A stretch of 46,974 nt of DNA from an uncultured Clostridia bacterium (GTDB lineage Bacteria; Bacillota; Clostridia; Oscillospirales; Ruminococcaceae): NCBI GenBank assembly GCA_947623585.1, contig CANQHA010000016.1, positions 1 through 46,974 of the forward strand, written 5' to 3'. Position 1 is the first letter of the stretch. Every line of letters begins with the position of its first letter. The notes under the pieces were generated by a model, which was not told the origin of the DNA, ran no database searches, and worked only from the letters and a program-made list of their open reading frames with translations. A program made the position numbers and the translations under genes. Shown in pieces: positions 41,720-46,974 of the stretch.

Positions 41720-44700
41720 ATGCTTGAACTTAAAAACATCAAAAAGGACTACCCCGCAGGCGACGGCGTTGTCCACGCCTTAAAGGGTATCTCCCTGAAG
41801 TTTCGGGACAATGATTTTGTGTCGATTTTAGGGCCGTCGGGCTGCGGAAAGACAACAATGCTCAACATCATCGGGGGTCTCGACCAGTACACCGAGGGCG
41901 ACCTCATCATCAACGGCCGCTCGACAAAGGACTTCAAAGACCGCGACTGGGACGCCTACCGCAATCACTCGATTGGTTTTGTTTTTCAGAGCTACAACCT
42001 GATTCCGCACCAGTCGGTTTTGAGAAATGTCGAGCTTGCCCTGACCCTCTCGGGAGTATCAAAAACCGAGCGCAGAAAGCGCGCTAAAGAGGCTTTGGAG
42101 CGAGTCGGGCTTGGCTCGCAGCTCAATAAGCGCCCCGGCGAGATGTCGGGCGGGCAGATGCAGAGGGTCGCGATTGCCCGCGCCATCGTCAACAACCCGG
42201 ACATAATCCTTGCCGACGAACCGACCGGCGCGCTTGACACCGAGACGAGTATTCAGGTCATGGACATTCTCAAAGAGATAGCCAAGGATAGGCTTGTCGT
42301 GATGGTGACGCACAACCCCGACCTCGCGGAGAAGTATTCGACGAGAATTATCCGCATGCTCGACGGCGAAATTACCGACGATTCAGCCCCGCTCACGCAG
42401 GAAGATGTAAATCGGGAGCATTTGAAAGAAAAATCCAAAACGGAGAGTAAAAAGCTGCCGTCGATGTCGTTTGCGACGTCGTTCGGGCTGTCGCTAAAAA
42501 ACCTGTTCACGAAAAAGGGCAGAACGGCGCTGACCTCATTCGCGGGGAGTATCGGAATCATCGGCATAGCCCTCATTTTCGCGGTTTCGCAGGGCATGAC
42601 AACATACATCAACACCGTGGAGGAGGACACGCTTTCGTCCTACCCGCTGACCCTTGAAGCGCAGAACATGGACATCTCCGCCCTTATGGAGACTTTTATC
42701 GGGGCGGCGCGTTCTACAAATACCCACGACAAGGACGCGGTTTATGCAAAGGGCATGATCTACGATATGGTCAACTCGCTTAGCGAAATGGAGGCAAACG
42801 AAAACGACCTCGCCGCGTTCAAGAAATATCTTGAGCAAAAGCGCACCGAGGATACGGAACTCGCCGAGGCTATAAGCGGCATTCAGTACACCTACGACCT
42901 CGACCTTTTGGTCTACACGAAAAATATCGACGGCGACATAATCCGTTCCGACATGGAGGAGCTGATGAAAGATTTTCTGGTGGAATATCTCAACACCGAC
43001 ATCACCTCGCTGCTCTCCTTGGGCGAGCAGTACGGCATTACCGATTCGCCCGCGCAGACGATGATGATGCCGGGCGGAATGTCCTCGCAGCTCTGGCAGG
43101 AAATGCTCCCCGGCGACAACGGAAAACTCATCAGCCCGCTTTTGGAGAAGCAGTACGACGTCGTTTACGGCTCATGGCCGACCGAGTATAACGAGATAGT
43201 TTTGGTGCTCGATGAAAATAACGAGCTTAACGATTTGTCGCTCTATGCCTTGGGTCTTTCCCCAAAAGAGAATGTAGACAAAGCTATGAACGCGGCAATC
43301 AATAAGACGGAGCTTCCTCCGACCGAGAGAAAGTGGACATATGAGGAAATATGCGACATGGAATACCGCACTATCCTCAACTCCGACTGCTACACCTTTG
43401 ACAGCGCGACGGGGACGTACCACGACCTGCGTACGACCGACGCGGGGCTTCAGTATCTCTATGACAACGCGATCCCGCTCAAGGTTTCGGGAATTATCCG
43501 CCCGAAGGAAAACGCCGTTTCGACTATGCTTTCGGGCTCTATCGGCTACACAAGCAAGCTGACGGAATATGTCATCGAGCATTCCAAAGAATCCGCCGCT
43601 ATTAAGGCTCAGCAGGCTGACCCCGAAACAGATATTTTCACTGGTCTTCCGTTCAACGAAAACACGGGGAGCCTCTCAGATGAAGAAAAAGAGGCTGCTT
43701 TCAGGGAGTATATCTCGGGGCTCAATGAATCCGAAAAAGCCGCGGCGTACATCGACATAATGAGCATTCCGAGCGACGAGCAGCTTGAAGCGACCGTTTC
43801 GCAAACTATGGCTTCAATGACCCGCGAGGACATGGAAACCGCGATGATTACGGGACTTGTCGATCAGATGGGAATGGACGAGGCGAGGATAACGGAATAC
43901 GTCAGCGGCATGAGCGACGAGGAAATGACAGACCTGTTTTCTCAAATGGCTGCCGAACAGGTCAAAGCGCAGTACGCCGCGCAGGTTAAGGAGCAGATGT
44001 CGGGAATGGAGCCCGCGCAGCTCGCCGCCGCCCTCGACATGGCTATGCAAACCTACACCGCTGAGCAGTGCGCAGTCTACTATGACGAAATTACAGAATT
44101 TTCCGATTCGACCTACGAAGACAACCTCTCCGCGCTCGGCTGCGTTGACATCGACAGTCCCGCGAGCATAAACATTTTTGCTTCGACCTTCGAGAATAAA
44201 GAGGTCATTGAGGATGCGATTACGGCATATAACGACACCGTTGAGGAGCTCTCGCAGATACACTACACCGATTACGTCGGGATTATGATGGCCTCGGTCA
44301 ACACGATAATCAACGCGATTACATATGTTCTGATAGCGTTCGTCGCGATCTCGCTGGTCGTTTCGTCGATAATGATCGGCGTCATCACGCTGATCTCGGT
44401 TCAGGAGCGCACGAAGGAGATCGGTATCCTGCGCGCAATTGGCGCCTCGAAGCGAAATGTCTCGGGAATGTTCAACGCCGAAACGGTGATAATCGGGTTT
44501 GCCTCGGGGCTGCTGGGCGTGCTGATGACGTACCTGCTCTGCATACCGATAAATCTCATTCTGCACCATCTGACGGGTATTCGGACACTGAGCGCGTTCC
44601 TGCCGATACCTGCTGCGCTGATCCTGATTGCGATAAGCATGGTGCTGACGCTGATTGCGGGAATCATACCGTCAAGAAGCGCGGCGAAGAAAGACCCGGT

Positions 44701-44722
44701 CGTCGCGCTGAGGACGGAATAA
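41720..44722 (+). CDS. ABC transporter ATPase-FtsX/MacB permease fusion
   Basis: A 1000-residue fusion. Residues 1-225 are a MacB/LolD-type ATPase: Walker [16 protein letters not shown], signature [15 protein letters not shown] and Walker [13 protein letters not shown] linker leads to a first membrane span (about 275-297), then a very large extracellular part (about 300-870, acidic and Met-rich in the second half), and three C-terminal spans of the FtsX type ([20 protein letters not shown] between them). Relatives export peptides or act in cell-envelope signalling as mechanotransmitters. No partner lipoprotein or two-component pair is adjacent. Start ATG 41720 has AAAGGAG nine bases upstream. 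Confidence 0.92.
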   Translation: MLELKNIKKDYPAGDGVVHALKGISLKFRDNDFVSILGPSGCGKTTMLNIIGGLDQYTEGDLIINGRSTKDFKDRDWDAYRNHSIGFVFQSYNLIPHQSVLRNVELALTLSGVSKTERRKRAKEALERVGLGSQLNKRPGEMSGGQMQRVAIARAIVNNPDIILADEPTGALDTETSIQVMDILKEIAKDRLVVMVTHNPDLAEKYSTRIIRMLDGEITDDSAPLTQEDVNREHLKEKSKTESKKLPSMSFATSFGLSLKNLFTKKGRTALTSFAGSIGIIGIALIFAVSQGMTTYINTVEEDTLSSYPLTLEAQNMDISALMETFIGAARSTNTHDKDAVYAKGMIYDMVNSLSEMEANENDLAAFKKYLEQKRTEDTELAEAISGIQYTYDLDLLVYTKNIDGDIIRSDMEELMKDFLVEYLNTDITSLLSLGEQYGITDSPAQTMMMPGGMSSQLWQEMLPGDNGKLISPLLEKQYDVVYGSWPTEYNEIVLVLDENNELNDLSLYALGLSPKENVDKAMNAAINKTELPPTERKWTYEEICDMEYRTILNSDCYTFDSATGTYHDLRTTDAGLQYLYDNAIPLKVSGIIRPKENAVSTMLSGSIGYTSKLTEYVIEHSKESAAIKAQQADPETDIFTGLPFNENTGSLSDEEKEAAFREYISGLNESEKAAAYIDIMSIPSDEQLEATVSQTMASMTREDMETAMITGLVDQMGMDEARITEYVSGMSDEEMTDLFSQMAAEQVKAQYAAQVKEQMSGMEPAQLAAALDMAMQTYTAEQCAVYYDEITEFSDSTYEDNLSALGCVDIDSPASINIFASTFENKEVIEDAITAYNDTVEELSQIHYTDYVGIMMASVNTIINAITYVLIAFVAISLVVSSIMIGVITLISVQERTKEIGILRAIGASKRNVSGMFNAETVIIGFASGLLGVLMTYLLCIPINLILHHLTGIRTLSAFLPIPAALILIAISMVLTLIAGIIPSRSAAKKDPVVALRTE

Positions 44723-44733
44723 AGAAAACCGCT

Positions 44734-44880
44734 CTGCCAAGTGGCAGGTCCGGGGTGATGAATATTTTCACGAAGTGCGCACTTCTATACCCCCGCTTGG
44801 GGGTATGTGCGCTCTGCGGTGCGGGTCGCCGGTGGCGACCTCTGCCGAAGGCAGAAGCACCGACCGAGGCGACAGCCGAG
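44734..44880 (+). ncRNA. Cluster of four hairpins after the ABC gene, possible structured RNA
   Basis: Four consecutive perfect or near-perfect stems occur: CTGCCA/TGGCAG (44734-44747), ATACCCCC/GGGGGTAT (44787-44806, extended by GCGCAC/GTGCGC), GGTCGCC/GGCGACC (44824-44840) and TCTGCC/GGCAGA (44841-44855). A rho-independent terminator follows at 44886. This could be a small structured RNA or an elaborate 3' UTR; no known RNA family was recognised and no promoter is evident. Confidence 0.35.
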
Positions 44881-44885
44881 ACGCT

Positions 44886-44917
44886 AACCGCTTTGACGTA
44901 TGTCAAGGCGGTTTTTT
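44886..44917 (+). terminator. Rho-independent terminator
   Basis: ACCGCTTTGAC and GTCAAGGCGGT form a strong stem with a GTAT-type loop and a run of six T. It ends the ABC transporter transcript and lies just past the convergent metallo-hydrolase gene. Confidence 0.8.
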
Positions 44918-44943
44918 ATGCCCAAAAAGAGAAAGATGTCGGT

Positions 44944-45708
44944 TCAAATATGAATCTGAAAATCCCCAAAGTCAAACAATCCGCTCCCTTGCTTGAGCTT
45001 ACTGCTTTTCTCAATCTGCGCAAATCCGGCTTCAATTTCATCAATCAAAGAAACGGGAATGTTTAACTGATGGTGGCCGGGCAGTATTCTTGCGAGGTTT
45101 AATTTCCGTACTCGTTTAACGGAATTATAAAAAAACCGCGGTTCGGTTGTCGGATAAAATGCATAAAGGCAGCCTTTGTAGACTAAATCTCCCGAAAAAA
45201 GGTAGCCCCTCTCGGGCTCATAAAAACAACAGTACCCCGGAGAATGCCCGGGCGTATGAACGGCCTGAATCAGCCGATCACCTAAATCCAGTAGGTCACC
45301 GTCATGCAAAATTTTTTGCGGTTCGCCCTGAAAAATTTGATAATTATCGATATTAAAATTTGTCGGAAAATCGCAGGGAAATTTAGTTAAATTATTTTTG
45401 ATAACTTGCAGAGGCAACGGAAAATGCCCGGAAAGCCAGTCTTTCTCGAACTCATGCACAGCGATGTTATCGAAATATCTAAGCCCGCCGATATGGTCCC
45501 AATGAGCGTGAGTCACGACTGCCATGACCGGCAAATCCGTCAAATTTTCAACGATTTTTTTGATATTTGCAACGCCCAAGCCCGTGTCGATCAACAGCGC
45601 CCTTTCCCGTCCGCAAAGCAGGTAGCAGTGCGTTTCTTCCCAGTGCTTGTATTCGCTGATTGCGAATGTTTGGGCGTCGATTTTTTCAACGGTAAACCAG
45701 TCGGACAT
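44944..45708 (-). CDS. MBL-fold metallo-hydrolase
   Basis: A 254-residue metallo-beta-lactamase-fold hydrolase. The metal site is in VVTHAHWDHIGG (His67, His69, Asp71, His72), with Asp41 in LLIDTGLG, VHTPGHSPGYCCFY and LFSGDLVYKG completing it, and LPGHH near the end. The substrate is unknown; glyoxalase II, lactonase and other members look alike. I chose ATG 45708 because GAGG lies eight bases upstream, whereas ATG 45732 sits almost on the transcription start predicted from the promoter at 45745-45773. Confidence 0.88.
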   Translation of the reverse strand: MSDWFTVEKIDAQTFAISEYKHWEETHCYLLCGRERALLIDTGLGVANIKKIVENLTDLPVMAVVTHAHWDHIGGLRYFDNIAVHEFEKDWLSGHFPLPLQVIKNNLTKFPCDFPTNFNIDNYQIFQGEPQKILHDGDLLDLGDRLIQAVHTPGHSPGYCCFYEPERGYLFSGDLVYKGCLYAFYPTTEPRFFYNSVKRVRKLNLARILPGHHQLNIPVSLIDEIEAGFAQIEKSSKLKQGSGLFDFGDFQIHI

Positions 45709-45744
45709 ATTATTAACCTCGTAAATTGACATTATTTAAATAAA

Positions 45745-45773
45745 ATTATAGCAGGAACGAGAGAGCACGTCAA
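45745..45773 (-). promoter_or_regulatory. Sigma-A promoter of the metallo-hydrolase
   Basis: On the minus strand, TTGACG (45773-45768), 17-bp spacer, TATAAT (45750-45745). Confidence 0.7.
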
Positions 45774-45802
45774 GGAATTTTGAAAATCAAGGAGAGATAC
45801 TT

Positions 45803-46627
<825 letters not shown>

Positions 46628-46673
46628 AGCATGACAACCATTCAGCGCATCAGTCAGAAATCCAAACACAAAC

Positions 46674-46724
46674 AACCGCCCATTTCCTACGGCAGAACGC
46701 ATCGTCGTTTGGAAATGGGCGGTT
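46674..46724. terminator. Terminator-like inverted repeat before the histidine kinase end
   Basis: AACCGCCCATTTCC and GGAAATGGGCGGTT form a perfect 14-bp stem with a 23-nt loop, between the broken recombinase and the convergent histidine kinase gene. It may terminate either. Confidence 0.55.
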
Positions 46725-46743
46725 TATTCATGCTCAAAATACC

Positions 46744-46974
46744 CTACCCCTCAATCGGGAAAACGACCTCCACCCTCGTTCCCTTCCCAACCTCGCTCTC
46801 AACCATAATCCTCGCCCCGTGAACCATAGCCGCGTGCTTGACAATCGACAGCCCGAGACCCGTGCCGCCGAGGGCTTTGGAGCGGCTTTTGTCAACGCGG
46901 TAGAACCTCTCGAAAATACGCTCCTGGTGCTCCTTTGGAATGCCGATGCCCGTATCCTCAACCGCTAAAATCGC
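46744..46974 (-). CDS. Sensor histidine kinase, C-terminal part (cut by window edge)
   Basis: 76 residues of the ATP-binding domain of a PhoR/WalK-like sensor kinase, running off the right edge of the window. The G1 box is [12 protein letters not shown], the F box is [14 protein letters not shown], the G2 box is [18 protein letters not shown], and the end is [19 protein letters not shown] with stop at 46744. The sensor, HAMP and phospho-acceptor regions lie outside. A cognate response regulator is probably upstream, beyond the window. Confidence 0.92.
   Translation of the reverse strand, partial: AILAVEDTGIGIPKEHQERIFERFYRVDKSRSKALGGTGLGLSIVKHAAMVHGARIMVESEVGKGTRVEVVFPIEG

Noticed and set aside
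44755-45066. Open frame of 103 codons after the ABC gene
   Set aside because: It runs through hairpins and a terminator, then antisense through the metallo-hydrolase end; there is no domain.

Overview
The window looks like a chromosomal segment of an uncultured, spore-forming member of the Clostridia (Oscillospiraceae/Ruminococcaceae-like, gut or rumen type). This is inferred from several things. A dipicolinate synthase pair (dpaA/dpaB) is present. Near-consensus sigma-A promoters mostly have 17-bp spacers. Carbohydrate enzymes of families GH95, GH2, GH5 and GH31 occur together with galactokinase. The mobile DNA is of the large-serine-recombinase/TnpW type common in Clostridia. Core genes are fairly GC-rich; the mobile segments and one RNA-ligase-like gene are clearly more AT-rich.

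Layout. 1-4376 is the right part of a mobilisable transposon: an array of degenerate direct repeats, mobC, a truncated relaxase, an inserted CHAT/caspase-like gene on the other strand, a relaxase 3' remnant, a TnpW-like small protein and a large serine recombinase. 4520-7887 is a translationally coupled aldo/keto reductase plus GH95 fucosidase pair, followed by a methyltransferase-like gene. 8762-10445 is a compact operon for a membrane-tethered barnase-type ribonuclease, its barstar-type inhibitor and a PIN/NYN-like nuclease. 10446-14400 is scarred: hydrolase, GH31, AraC and unidentified gene fragments lie around an intact aldo/keto reductase and a GH5 lipoprotein. 14714-16189 holds dpaAB, 16441-18335 galK-trmB and 18437-19669 rodA (minus strand), then a 2[4Fe-4S] ferredoxin. 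20596-25510 carries a VTC-type polyphosphate polymerase, a DUF4956 membrane protein and a GH2 beta-galactosidase-like enzyme. 25791-28010 is rnhA-nifS-nifU; 28542-30230 a CotH-like lipoprotein; 30371-37816 an RluA pseudouridine synthase, a TSCPD protein, uvrB, uvrA and an alpha/beta hydrolase; then a histidine phosphatase. 39426-44722 carries a TetR-type regulator, a 2H phosphoesterase, a GT8 glycosyltransferase and a large ABC-ATPase/FtsX fusion. The right end has a metallo-hydrolase, a second and decayed TnpW/serine-recombinase remnant, and the C-terminus of a sensor histidine kinase cut by the window edge.

The least expected structure is in the gaps between genes. Two families of dispersed structured repeats stand out. 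Family 1 has a CACCCCACCCC-type motif, a GC-rich central palindrome and terminal hairpins whose stem sequence changes between copies while staying self-complementary. Family 2 has a conserved outer stem (GGGCGAAGCCC paired with GGGCTTCGCCC) enclosing three hairpins of unrelated sequence, giving a cloverleaf-like fold; four copies occur within about 7.5 kb. A third, 70-nt repeat lies just past the 3' ends of two glycosidase genes. These repeats, the barnase-barstar-PIN operon and the CHAT-like protein inside the relaxase are the best candidates for undescribed biology.
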